Of a stretch of 64,000 nucleotides of DNA, positions 1 to 8,406 are shown in pieces. Numbering within the stretch: the stretch's first letter is position 1; each line of letters starts with the position of its first letter. The notes beneath the pieces were generated by a model that was not told the origin of the DNA, made no database searches, and saw only the letters and a list, made by a program, of their open reading frames with translations. The stretch is from Chlamydiales bacterium (GTDB lineage Bacteria; Chlamydiota; Chlamydiia; Chlamydiales; JAAKFR01): assembly GCA_022601535.1 (NCBI GenBank), contig JAJACK010000001.1:217764-281763 (forward strand), written 5' to 3'. The translations under genes and the position numbers were made by a program.

Positions 1-1251
1 AGAGTCTACATAGGCGAGAAGAGAGTAAGATTGGTTGACACCGCTGTAGGAAATTGCACCAGAAGGTTGCACCCGGGTCCGTTTCCCGAGTCGAAAATTT
101 GGATCCCCTGTATCATGTCCATGTTGGACACCAATCCCTCCATCGAGAATTACTTTTGAATGCACTTGCCACGCAGCTGATCCATTCACAATGTTATAGG
201 GGATGAAGAGATTGTTTGTTCCATTGATCAGATTTCTCTCTCGTGTTGTCCCTGCAAGAAAAGCTGCTTTAGCTGTGAATCGTTCGGTGAATGGAAAGCT
301 CCCTTTCACTTCACTTGCAAAGTTATTGAGCTGAACAGTGACCGTTCGTGTCGTCAAATCTGTCTCTCGCTCTTGCGACCAGACGAGAATACCCCGTGCA
401 AACATATTTGTTTTATTCAAAATTCGGTTGTAGAGTTTATAGATGAAATAATCTGGATCTCCTTCACCAAACCGTCTTAAAGCTGCTGACTTTGCTTCAC
501 AATAACGCCCTTGAAGAAAGAAGGAACGGCTCAATCCATCAAGGGCATCAACCCGTTCTCCATCAATTGCTAGGATATCTTCAAAAAGAGATTGTGCCAT
601 TTTATTTCTTCCAAGGGCCATCTCTTGAAAACCTAAGCGTAACATCGCATCGGTTTGATCAGGGGCAAGTTCTAGTGTCTTTTTTAGAAAATAGATCGCT
701 TCGTGTGGACGACTCATCCAACCGAGTACTTGGCCCATCCGATAGGTGAAAAAGGCATTTGTTGGATCATCACTGTAGAGCTGATACCAAAGACGGGATG
801 CAGTGATATAATCCCTCTCTTTTTCTGCTTTTTTAGCCTCTTCAATCATCCTCTTTTGCTCGGGAGTGAATTTCTCTTTTTCTACGACGGGTTTTTTAGA
901 TTCTTCAATCCTTTCCAGTGCAAGCTTGGCATCTTCATAATCGGGAATGAGTTTAAGAACGGCTTGAAATTCTTTTTCTGCCTCTTCTTTTCTATCTGAT
1001 TGTTCGTAGATCAATCCTAAGAAAAGATGGGCATCGGCATTGTCTGGATTGATGGAGAGACTCTTTTTTAAAAGAGGTTCAGCTTCACGTTTATCCCCAT
1101 GGCTATAGTAAGCTCTGCCAAGAGAGTAGAGGATGTAGGGATCTTCTGGATTTTCTAAAAGGAGTTCTCGAAGCAAACCTATTGCTTTAAGCCACTTTTG
1201 ATCTTTAATAAACTGTTCAGCTTGATCTAGGCGGCCGTCGGTTACCACCAA
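1..1251 (-). CDS. C-terminal part of TPR / outer-membrane beta-barrel exporter (partial, frame-broken)
   Basis: This open frame runs off the left edge, so its C-terminus lies outside the window. It begins with further TPR units (a fourth copy of the roughly 105-residue super-repeat found in the ORF immediately upstream), then an alpha-helical link. From about residue 250 it changes to alternating hydrophobic/polar segments rich in Gly, Asn and Thr, as in an outer-membrane beta-barrel. TPR plus barrel is the architecture of PgaA, BcsC and YaiO, which move or modify exopolysaccharide at the outer membrane. The frame is open from TTG at 1251 and has no convincing start or ribosome-binding site. 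It is best read as the second half of the same gene as 1242-2486, joined by a -1 frame change at the A10 tract 1253-1262. The YaiO/PgaA-type role is an inference. Confidence 0.72.
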   Translation of the reverse strand, partial: MVVTDGRLDQAEQFIKDQKWLKAIGLLRELLLENPEDPYILYSLGRAYYSHGDKREAEPLLKKSLSINPDNADAHLFLGLIYEQSDRKEEAEKEFQAVLKLIPDYEDAKLALERIEESKKPVVEKEKFTPEQKRMIEEAKKAEKERDYITASRLWYQLYSDDPTNAFFTYRMGQVLGWMSRPHEAIYFLKKTLELAPDQTDAMLRLGFQEMALGRNKMAQSLFEDILAIDGERVDALDGLSRSFFLQGRYCEAKSAALRRFGEGDPDYFIYKLYNRILNKTNMFARGILVWSQERETDLTTRTVTVQLNNFASEVKGSFPFTERFTAKAAFLAGTTRERNLINGTNNLFIPYNIVNGSAAWQVHSKVILDGGIGVQHGHDTGDPNFRLGKRTRVQPSGAISYSGVNQSYSLLAYVDS

Positions 1252-2486
1252 CTTTTTTTTTTCTCTGGCTCCGAAAGACGTTTTTCAGCGTATATCAACC
1301 CTTCTTTAGCACTTTTGTAGTCGGGAACTTGAGAGAGCACAGTCTCAAATGCCTCTTTTGCTTTTTCAGGCCGATCAGTCCAAAGGTAGACGTAGCCCAA
1401 GGCAAGCCACGCATCTGAATCATCGGGCTGGAGCTTGACGCTTTTTTTCAAGTATTTTTCCGCTTTGATATACTCTTTTGTCTTCGAGTAGAGACGTCCT
1501 AAACGGTAGAGGGCGTACGCATTTTCTGGTTTTTTCTCAATCTGTTTTACCCAAAGGGAAATAGCTTCTTCATACCGCTCATCTTCTTCCAATTGAGTGG
1601 CGCGATCCACTTGTAGCTTCTCTTGCTTTTGATTCTCTTCTTCTTTGGCAACTGTTTGTTTTTTATCGATCAAATCAAGCCCTTCTTGGGCATCTCCATA
1701 ACCAGGATGTTCTTGTAACACCTCTGTGAAAAGTTCTTTTGCTTCTGTTTCATTCCCTTCTCTATAATAGAGATAGCCTAGTGCAACTTTTGCATCACCA
1801 TTTTTAGGATCGAGTACAAGTGAACGGGTGAATGCTTCTTTTGCCTTCTCATCTTCTTCCATTTTGACGTAGATTCGCCCTGCTTGGTAGTAGTAATATC
1901 CATTCTCTGGATCTCCTACACTCAGCTTTTTCCACTCTAGAAGCGCTTGGCTTAAATCCCCTTCTCTTTCAAAGTGATCAGCTCGTTCAAGTCCTGTTCG
2001 TACCGCTTCTTTTTTTCCTTTTTCAACTTTTTCAAGCTCTGCTGCGGCAAACCGTTTCTCAATCTCTTCCAACCCTTGACTTGCAGAACGGTAATCGGGA
2101 GCTGCAGCGAGGACTTCGTTGAAGAGTTCTTTTGCTTTGTCAAAGTGATCTGTCCAGAGATAGACATAACCGAGCGCTAAGGCTGCATCAATGTTATCAG
2201 GGTCGTATTCCAAACTCAATTTGAGATATTTTTCTGCTTTTGCATACTCTTTAAGCCTTGAGTAATTCCACCCTAGGTGGTAGAGAACATACCCATTTTC
2301 TGGCTCCACTTTCTGCAATTTTTGCCACAAGATCACCGCTTTTCGGTAATCTCCTCTTTTCTCAAGATCCATCCCTCTTTCGATCTCTTGAGCACGAGAA
2401 AATTTTTCTTCTTTCGGCTGCCTCTCGAAAAGACCACACGAAACAACTAATGGCAAAAGGGTTAAAATGATCGTCTTTTTAAACAT
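1242..2486 (-). CDS. TPR lipoprotein, N-terminal part of polysaccharide exporter-like protein
   Basis: A 414-residue product. It starts with a lipoprotein signal (MFKKTIILTLLPLVVSC, Cys17 as the lipid-modified residue), followed by three consecutive super-repeats of tetratricopeptide units. Each ends in a similar run such as ALGYVYLWTD...KAKE.F..VL...P.Y. The start ATG at 2486 is preceded by AAGGAG. The ORF stops 12 bases after a run of ten A residues, right after the third super-repeat. The next super-repeat resumes in the -1 frame downstream, so the stop looks like a frame break and not a natural end. The gene is divergent from the regulator/HEAT/GT2 operon, 60 bp away, which suggests coordinated control. 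TPR periplasmic scaffolds pair with synthases in PNAG and cellulose systems (family knowledge). Confidence 0.85.
   Translation of the reverse strand: MFKKTIILTLLPLVVSCGLFERQPKEEKFSRAQEIERGMDLEKRGDYRKAVILWQKLQKVEPENGYVLYHLGWNYSRLKEYAKAEKYLKLSLEYDPDNIDAALALGYVYLWTDHFDKAKELFNEVLAAAPDYRSASQGLEEIEKRFAAAELEKVEKGKKEAVRTGLERADHFEREGDLSQALLEWKKLSVGDPENGYYYYQAGRIYVKMEEDEKAKEAFTRSLVLDPKNGDAKVALGYLYYREGNETEAKELFTEVLQEHPGYGDAQEGLDLIDKKQTVAKEEENQKQEKLQVDRATQLEEDERYEEAISLWVKQIEKKPENAYALYRLGRLYSKTKEYIKAEKYLKKSVKLQPDDSDAWLALGYVYLWTDRPEKAKEAFETVLSQVPDYKSAKEGLIYAEKRLSEPEKKKSWW
1253..1262 (-). other. A10 homopolymer at frame break inside TPR/barrel gene
   Basis: On the minus strand ten A residues are followed by GTTGG. 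Reading straight through gives three Lys codons, then Ser-Trp-Trp-stop. Slipping back one base (equivalent to eleven A) gives Lys-Leu-Val-Val-Thr and continues through the next TPR block to the window edge. A tract of this type can permit ribosomal -1 slippage, polymerase slippage or length variation between cells. A base-calling error is also possible. Confidence 0.8.
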
Positions 2487-2545
2487 CTAAATTGAATTAA
2501 ACTCCTTGTCTCCATATATAGTAGAGGGAAGGTTTTTTGTATACG

Positions 2546-4987
2546 ATGTCGTCATTTTTATGCTTTGATCCGAGCGAAACATTGGATCCTATTTTTGCTG
2601 AGTATGGAGCTCTTTTCGGTTTTACGCATGAAAATGTAAAAACCGAAGAGGAACTTGTTGAGAACTATACAAAAGAATCGTATGCAGGTTGCTTTATTGT
2701 TGAGACAGAGCAGGAAAAAGATCTTTTTTCTCTGTTGCAAAAGTTGATTTCTATCAAACGACTTCCAATCGTTGTCTTTGTCGATCAATCTCGATCCTCG
2801 AAATCTTTTCAAAAGTTAAAGATCGACCTTAAGGTCGACTTTGTTCTAGAAACTCCGATTGATAAAAATGAAGTCTCTTCTGTTTTAAGGAAATTTTCTG
2901 CTCAAGAGAAGGACAAAAATGAAGGTGACTCCGACCTTCTTCCTCCTGAGCTTGTCGAAAAATACGTTGCAACGATCTATGATAAAATCGAATCGATCGA
3001 GCTTGCTATCCAAAGAGCACACGAAGCGTATGGCTCAACAGAACCTCTAGTCGAATTCCGCAATATCGTTCATAAAATTGCTGGAAGTGCGGGAGCTTAT
3101 GGCTTTGGAGAGGCGGGTCAGCTGTGTAAAGCGCAAGAAATTTTCCTCTATGACATCTACAATGAGCCTACAATTACCCTCACCCAAAAAGAGATCGATG
3201 AACCAAATATCACATTCCTCCGAAAAGTGCGTCTTGCTTTTCAAGGGCTTGAATTAAAAACACAGCCGACACAACCTTCGACAAAAAAAGCTCCACGTGA
3301 AACATCGAAAGCTCCCCCTTCTTCATCAGCTGCAGCTTTTATGGTTTTGATCACAACAGACTTAGGACTTGTTCGTCTGTTTCAAAAAGTAGCTGCTCAA
3401 AGGCATGTCTCCCTTGATGTCGAGAGTGACCCTCAACACTTTTTAGAAAAATGGAACGACCCAGATGCACAACCTGGAACGATTATTTTAGAGGAGTTCT
3501 TCCCCTTCACCTCTTTTTCCGGGATTCAACTTGTCGATAAGATGAAAAGTATTTGGCCAAATACACCTATTTTGTATGGAATTTTAACACAGACAGATGA
3601 CCTAGACAAAAGACTTGAGTGGCTGACACAAGGGATCGACTTTGTTTTGAAAAAACCGTTGACCCAAGAAAATATCGTCCATCTTTTCGACCAAATTTCG
3701 ACCAAACAAACCTTCCAAAAAATTAAAGCATTGGTTGTCGACGATGATGAAGACATCGGCTCTGTTGAAGTAATGGCTCTCGAACAGTTGGGAATACACA
3801 CCACTTTTCTACAAGATGAGACACGCCTGATCAAAACACTTGAAGAGGTTGATCCCGACCTTCTGATCTTAGATATCAATCTCCCTCGCTACAGTGGAAA
3901 AGAGCTTTTACAAACACTCCGAGCAGATGTCCGTTTCAGAAATTTAATTATTGTGGTTGCAACAGCTATCATGGAGGATAAATTTGATCAGTGGGCGTAT
4001 GCAGCAAACTGTGATGAAATTGTACATAAGCCGATTGACATCTCCTTTTTCCAAGCTCGTATTTCTAATTTACTTCAAAGACACAGCTCTATTGCATCAA
4101 AAGCACGGCTCGACCCTGTAACAGGCCTTTTTCCCAAAGATTATTTTCTCGCCAAGCTAAGTGATCTTTTCAGTCGCTCTGTTGGAATGCAACTGGGGTT
4201 TACGATGCTTAAACTTGACAGTTTCGAAAATCTATCTTCTCTTTTGTCTCCTCTAGAGCTAAAGGGGATTTTGATCCAAATTGCTGAATTGATTAAATCT
4301 CAATTTTATAAAAGTTCTCTTATCGGCTACCTCGATGAAGGAAATTTTGGAGTCCTCTTTAGCAATCTCCTTGGAGGAGAGATTGAATTTATCATCAAAC
4401 GTTTTTATGAAGAGGTGAAAAAAAGAGTCCTCATTACAGGGAGAGAAAATATTAAAATTTCTCTTAGCGGAGCAATTTCTCTCTTTGTTGCGGGGAAAAT
4501 CCCTATCTCAACTGTGATCGAAGAGACAGAAAAGAGCCTTAAACACGTGCGAGAAGAGGGACCTTTCCACTTGGCGACAAAACGTCTGTCTGAGAAAGAA
4601 GCAATCCCTGAAAAGAGTCGTGTGATTATGGTAGATGACGACCACGACCTTTGTGAGGTGATCTCTTATGCCTTGCGTAATCACGGGTTTCAGATCGATG
4701 TATTTAATACGGGTGAAGATGCCATTCACTACTTTTCACAATTGGAAAAATTAGAAGATAATACACTTGTGATTTTAGATCGTATCTTACCCGACCGTGA
4801 TGGCCTCACACTCCTTCATCTCATCAGAGAGAAATTTCCAGGAAAAATCAAAGCGATTTTCCTCTCTTCTCTTTCGACAGAAAAAGATGTTTTAGCGGGG
4901 CTGAAAATGGGAGCTTTGGATTATGTCACGAAGCCATTTAGTGTCTCTGTACTGTTACAAAAAGCGTTAATGTTGATCCACCAATGA
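2546..4987 (+). CDS. Multi-receiver / Hpt / GGDEF-like signalling protein
   Basis: A large cytosolic signalling protein of about 813 residues. Domains in order: a degenerate receiver-like region (about 1-120); an Hpt domain with its phosphorylatable His at about 176 in HKIAGSAGAYGF; a receiver lacking the acceptor Asp (about 262-390, ILEEFFPF at the acceptor strand); a complete receiver (about 394-512, acidic DDD, acceptor Asp near 443 in LILDINLP, Lys near 495 in HKP); a GGDEF-like domain (about 522-680) starting DPVTGL but with LDEGNF in place of GGDEF, so probably not a cyclase; and a second complete receiver (about 692-813, Asp near 745, Lys near 796). ATG at 2546 is used; TTG at 2537 is possible. 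The neighbouring polysaccharide genes suggest it controls them. Its kinase partner is not visible. Confidence 0.88.
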   Translation: MSSFLCFDPSETLDPIFAEYGALFGFTHENVKTEEELVENYTKESYAGCFIVETEQEKDLFSLLQKLISIKRLPIVVFVDQSRSSKSFQKLKIDLKVDFVLETPIDKNEVSSVLRKFSAQEKDKNEGDSDLLPPELVEKYVATIYDKIESIELAIQRAHEAYGSTEPLVEFRNIVHKIAGSAGAYGFGEAGQLCKAQEIFLYDIYNEPTITLTQKEIDEPNITFLRKVRLAFQGLELKTQPTQPSTKKAPRETSKAPPSSSAAAFMVLITTDLGLVRLFQKVAAQRHVSLDVESDPQHFLEKWNDPDAQPGTIILEEFFPFTSFSGIQLVDKMKSIWPNTPILYGILTQTDDLDKRLEWLTQGIDFVLKKPLTQENIVHLFDQISTKQTFQKIKALVVDDDEDIGSVEVMALEQLGIHTTFLQDETRLIKTLEEVDPDLLILDINLPRYSGKELLQTLRADVRFRNLIIVVATAIMEDKFDQWAYAANCDEIVHKPIDISFFQARISNLLQRHSSIASKARLDPVTGLFPKDYFLAKLSDLFSRSVGMQLGFTMLKLDSFENLSSLLSPLELKGILIQIAELIKSQFYKSSLIGYLDEGNFGVLFSNLLGGEIEFIIKRFYEEVKKRVLITGRENIKISLSGAISLFVAGKIPISTVIEETEKSLKHVREEGPFHLATKRLSEKEAIPEKSRVIMVDDDHDLCEVISYALRNHGFQIDVFNTGEDAIHYFSQLEKLEDNTLVILDRILPDRDGLTLLHLIREKFPGKIKAIFLSSLSTEKDVLAGLKMGALDYVTKPFSVSVLLQKALMLIHQ

Positions 4988-6024
4988 ATACAATTTCCTG
5001 GTACCACATCACCTATCCTATCATTGAGTATCTCTTCTCATTTGTAGCAATTACTATTATCATTTTTTATAAAATCTCAAATGACCGGAAAGAAAAGCGG
5101 TTTGAATATGTTGAACAAGAACTCGAAAATATCTTTCGAAAGGTAGTGACAAAGCAAGCTCCTTTCTCCTCAATCGAATGGCCGAAAGAACTCCTTGAAT
5201 TCACTCCTCTTCTTACAGCTTTAGAAAAATACAACTCCAAATATCAAGATGAGCAGTGGAACTCGATGAAACAAGAGCTCACAACAAAATATCTCCTCCC
5301 TTGGGCTCGAAAGCACACCCACTCAAAACGGTGGGAAAAACGGGATTTTGCTGCAAGAATCTACCTTCTCAACCCTCTCATCGAAGATCTTCCCAACCTC
5401 ATCTCTTTGCTAGAGGATAAACATTTTTCCATTCGGATGTTAGCTGCAGAAACAATTGGAATGATCAAAGATTTTAAGATCATCCCCATTTTGCTCAACC
5501 AGATGGCCAAAGAACTTCCAACAGCACGTTTTATCTACCGCTATGCCTTACTCAACCTTCCAATTGAAATGATCGACTGGGTGATCAAAACATTTGAAAA
5601 AACAGAGGAAGATGAAACTAAAATCTGCTGCCTCGATATCATGAGCCACAAATTTTATGGAAATGTCCATCCATTTTTAAAAAAACATCTCCAATCTGAA
5701 AATCCAACAATAAGAAAAATGATCGCTACAATTTTGCACTTGATCCATACAGATGAAGCGCGTGATGACCTCCTGATTTTTCTCGATGACCACGAACCCA
5801 CAGTTCGAATTGAAGCTGCAAAAGCACTTGGAGAACTGAAAGATGAAAAAGCTTTCGATAAACTCGTCAAAATGCTCGAAGATGATGAGTATGAAGTGCG
5901 GATCAATGCTGCATTTGCTCTGCTTGCATATGAAAAGAAAGGGTTGCACGTGTTACAACGACAAGATGCTGATTTAGCACCAAGGGCACATGAGGTTGCC
6001 CGTTTTATTTTAACTTTACCGTAG
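4984..6024 (+). CDS. Membrane-anchored HEAT-repeat protein
   Basis: A 346-residue product overlapping the regulator stop by four bases (ATGA), so translationally coupled. One transmembrane segment lies near the N-terminus (about residues 10-30, rich in Ile/Phe), followed by a basic patch and a cytoplasmic helical region. From about residue 110 there are repeated helix pairs of HEAT/PBS-lyase type, clearest near the end (VRIEAAKALGELKDEKAFDKL and VRINAAFALLAYE). HEAT repeats bind proteins and have no catalytic function. In this operon the likely job is an adaptor between the signalling protein and the downstream glycosyltransferase. No enzyme motif is seen. Confidence 0.8.
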   Translation: MNTISWYHITYPIIEYLFSFVAITIIIFYKISNDRKEKRFEYVEQELENIFRKVVTKQAPFSSIEWPKELLEFTPLLTALEKYNSKYQDEQWNSMKQELTTKYLLPWARKHTHSKRWEKRDFAARIYLLNPLIEDLPNLISLLEDKHFSIRMLAAETIGMIKDFKIIPILLNQMAKELPTARFIYRYALLNLPIEMIDWVIKTFEKTEEDETKICCLDIMSHKFYGNVHPFLKKHLQSENPTIRKMIATILHLIHTDEARDDLLIFLDDHEPTVRIEAAKALGELKDEKAFDKLVKMLEDDEYEVRINAAFALLAYEKKGLHVLQRQDADLAPRAHEVARFILTLP

Positions 6025-7460
6025 TGCCAATGTTAGAAAAGATCATATTCAACTACCAAAACAGCGTTATTATCTACTATACGGTCATCAATGCTTTTTA
6101 CATCTTCCTTTTGGTCGGGGCATTTATCACCATCTTCAGTCGGATGCACAAATTTGAAAGCTCCCGCATCGAAATTCTTTTAAAGTCAGAGAGCGTCCCC
6201 TCTATTGGAATTATCGTTCCCAATTACAATGAAGAGGGAAACGTCATTTTTGCCGTACAAGCACTTCTCAACCTCTCTTACCGAAATAAACAGATCATCA
6301 TCGTAAACGATGGTTCAACCGATGCATCACTGGAAATTTTAAAGACAACCTTCCAACTCACCTACGTTCACCGCGCCTACCTCGAAAAAATTCCGACAGC
6401 AAAAGTGCGAGGCTACTACCACAGCCTTACCCACCCTGAACTCATCGTCATCGATAAAGAAAATGGAGGACGAGCCGATGCTCTTAATGTGGGAATCAAT
6501 GCGTGTCACAGCGACTACTTTTTAACGATCGATGCAGACACAGTTATCGATGATGAATACATGACCTATCTGATCCGGCACATCTTGGTCAACCCACAAT
6601 ATGCAGGTTATGGAGCATGCATCAGAGTTGCCAATGGATGCACCGTTGGAATCTCTGGAATTGAAGAGGTAGGTTTTCCTAAAACCTACTGGGGAGGGAT
6701 TCAAGCGATTGAATACCTCCGGGCATTTTATATGGGACGGATGGGCTTTGAGCCACTTGGTGGAGGATTGATTATTTCAGGCGCTTTTTCTATCTATCCA
6801 ACAGAATTTGCCCGTGGAATTGGTGGATTTAATCCACACACCCTTGGAGAAGATATGGATATGTGCACCCATATCAAAAAAGAAAAGTATCTCCATAAAG
6901 AAAACCCACACACCTCATACGTTCCGCAACCCATTTGTTGGACAGAAGTGCCCGAGACATACCGCGACTTTTCAAAACAGCGAACCAGATGGCAAATTGC
7001 CTTGATGGAAGTTGTGTGGAAGTACCGCACCATGTTTTTCAACCCACGCTACGGATGGGCTGGAATGGTTTGCTTCCCCTATCTTGTCTTTGGTGAGTTT
7101 TTCTCTCCTATTCTTGAGCTCTTCAGTTACGCCATCATCATCCTCGCTGCAATCTTTGGCATCTTCGACTGGCACTACTACATCCTTTTTTTCTTGGTCA
7201 CTTGGGGATTCACATTCATCTTAAATATCCAATGCGCTCTGATCGAAATTCTCAGCTTCAAAAAATACTCCACTTTCAAAGATATCAGACGGATGATTCT
7301 CTACGGTTTTCTCGAAAATCTCGGCTTCAGACATCTCTACCTCTGGTGGAGACTCAAAGCCTTTTTCAAGATTTTCCAATCTAGAGAATCTTGGTGGGCA
7401 GGATGGAAAAAATCTGGCTTTACTGCGATGAAGATTGAAGGAGAGCGCGGTAAGAAGTGA
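6024..7460 (+). CDS. Processive family 2 glycosyltransferase (PgaC/BcsA/hyaluronan-synthase-like)
   Basis: A 478-residue membrane glycosyltransferase that should polymerise a UDP-sugar and push the chain across the inner membrane. An N-terminal membrane segment (about 15-38) precedes the GT-A domain. That domain has NDGSTD (about 95-100), DAD (about 170-172), GED (about 275-277) and the processive-synthase signature QRTRW (about 319-323). Several membrane helices follow (about 345-440). No PilZ domain is present, so there is no sign of direct c-di-GMP control. GTG at 6024 overlaps the HEAT gene stop; ATG at 6030 is an alternative. The 3' end overlaps the convergent epimerase gene by 41 bp. 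The polymer is not predictable; PNAG-like or cellulose-like glucans are the nearest family precedents. Confidence 0.88.
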   Translation: MPMLEKIIFNYQNSVIIYYTVINAFYIFLLVGAFITIFSRMHKFESSRIEILLKSESVPSIGIIVPNYNEEGNVIFAVQALLNLSYRNKQIIIVNDGSTDASLEILKTTFQLTYVHRAYLEKIPTAKVRGYYHSLTHPELIVIDKENGGRADALNVGINACHSDYFLTIDADTVIDDEYMTYLIRHILVNPQYAGYGACIRVANGCTVGISGIEEVGFPKTYWGGIQAIEYLRAFYMGRMGFEPLGGGLIISGAFSIYPTEFARGIGGFNPHTLGEDMDMCTHIKKEKYLHKENPHTSYVPQPICWTEVPETYRDFSKQRTRWQIALMEVVWKYRTMFFNPRYGWAGMVCFPYLVFGEFFSPILELFSYAIIILAAIFGIFDWHYYILFFLVTWGFTFILNIQCALIEILSFKKYSTFKDIRRMILYGFLENLGFRHLYLWWRLKAFFKIFQSRESWWAGWKKSGFTAMKIEGERGKK

Positions 7461-8406
7461 TAATCTCATCGATTGTCTGCTCAAGTACCCACTTAGGCTC
7501 AAAGCCCGTTAGATCTTGAAGCTTTTTAATCGAAGGACGCCGCTTTCTCACATCTTCAAAATCCTCTCCATACACCTCTCGATAAGGGATAAACTTGATC
7601 GGTGATGCACTCTTTGTTCTTTCGAGAATAAGGTGGGCAAGATCAAGAATTTGAACCTCATGTGGATTCCCCACATTGTAGATTTGCCCAAAACTTTCGG
7701 GATAATCAAAAAGAAGATCCATCGCCTCTACCGAATCGTGTACGTTGATAAATGAGCGAGTCTGTTTTCCATCTCCAAAAACTGTGAGGGGCTCTCCTTT
7801 TAATGCTTGACCAATCAACCTTGGAACAACCATCCCATACTTTCCTGTTTGTCTCACACCAATCGTATTGAAAGGACGAACAATAATCGCAGAAAAACCC
7901 ATCTTCTCTGCATACCTTAGTGTCAACACTTCACAAACCATCTTACTTAAAGGGTAACACTCGTGGTAACACTTCCCAGATGGGATCGCAAGATCGAGTT
8001 CCTCATGACATCCATCTGTGCAATGCGAACGAAAATAGACACCAGAGCTCGAAGTGAAAAGAAATTTTGGCTTCTTTTGAGAAGCACCTACAGCTTTCAA
8101 AATTGTCTCAGTTGTCGAAATATTGCATGAAAGGGTTGCAATTGGATCTTCAACAACCCTAAACATCCCCAAAAAAGCGGCTAGATGATACACCCGATCG
8201 GCCCACTCAACAGCTTCTTGAAGGTGTGGATAGCTTATCAATTCTCCCTCATCAAAACGAAGTTTAGAGTGGTCATTGAGATTCTTTTTTTGACCTGTAA
8301 CCAAATTATCAACAGCCCAAACTTCATCTCCCTTTTTAAGGTGGTGCTCAATCACATGAGACCCAATAAACCCCGCCCCACCTGTCACAAAGATCTTCTC
8401 ACTCAC
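7420..8406 (-). CDS. NAD-dependent sugar-nucleotide epimerase/dehydratase (extended SDR)
   Basis: A 328-residue extended short-chain dehydrogenase/reductase. The N-terminal TGGAGFIGS motif binds NAD, TSSSGVY carries the catalytic Ser/Thr region, and YPLSK gives the catalytic Tyr and Lys. The C-terminal part (SFINVHDSVEA, NVGNP) is typical of enzymes acting on UDP- or GDP-sugars, such as UDP-glucuronate decarboxylase or UDP-sugar 4-epimerase. The start ATG overlaps the upstream UDP-sugar dehydrogenase stop by four bases, so both are on one leftward transcript. The pairing suggests the dehydrogenase makes a UDP-uronic acid that this enzyme modifies. The exact substrate is uncertain. Confidence 0.85.
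   Translation of the reverse strand: MSEKIFVTGGAGFIGSHVIEHHLKKGDEVWAVDNLVTGQKKNLNDHSKLRFDEGELISYPHLQEAVEWADRVYHLAAFLGMFRVVEDPIATLSCNISTTETILKAVGASQKKPKFLFTSSSGVYFRSHCTDGCHEELDLAIPSGKCYHECYPLSKMVCEVLTLRYAEKMGFSAIIVRPFNTIGVRQTGKYGMVVPRLIGQALKGEPLTVFGDGKQTRSFINVHDSVEAMDLLFDYPESFGQIYNVGNPHEVQILDLAHLILERTKSASPIKFIPYREVYGEDFEDVRKRRPSIKKLQDLTGFEPKWVLEQTIDEIITSYRALLQSSSQ

Noticed and set aside
4100..4580. GGDEF-like domain as an active diguanylate cyclase.
   Set aside because: The catalytic loop reads LDEGNF, not GGDEF/GGEEF, so activity is not supported.
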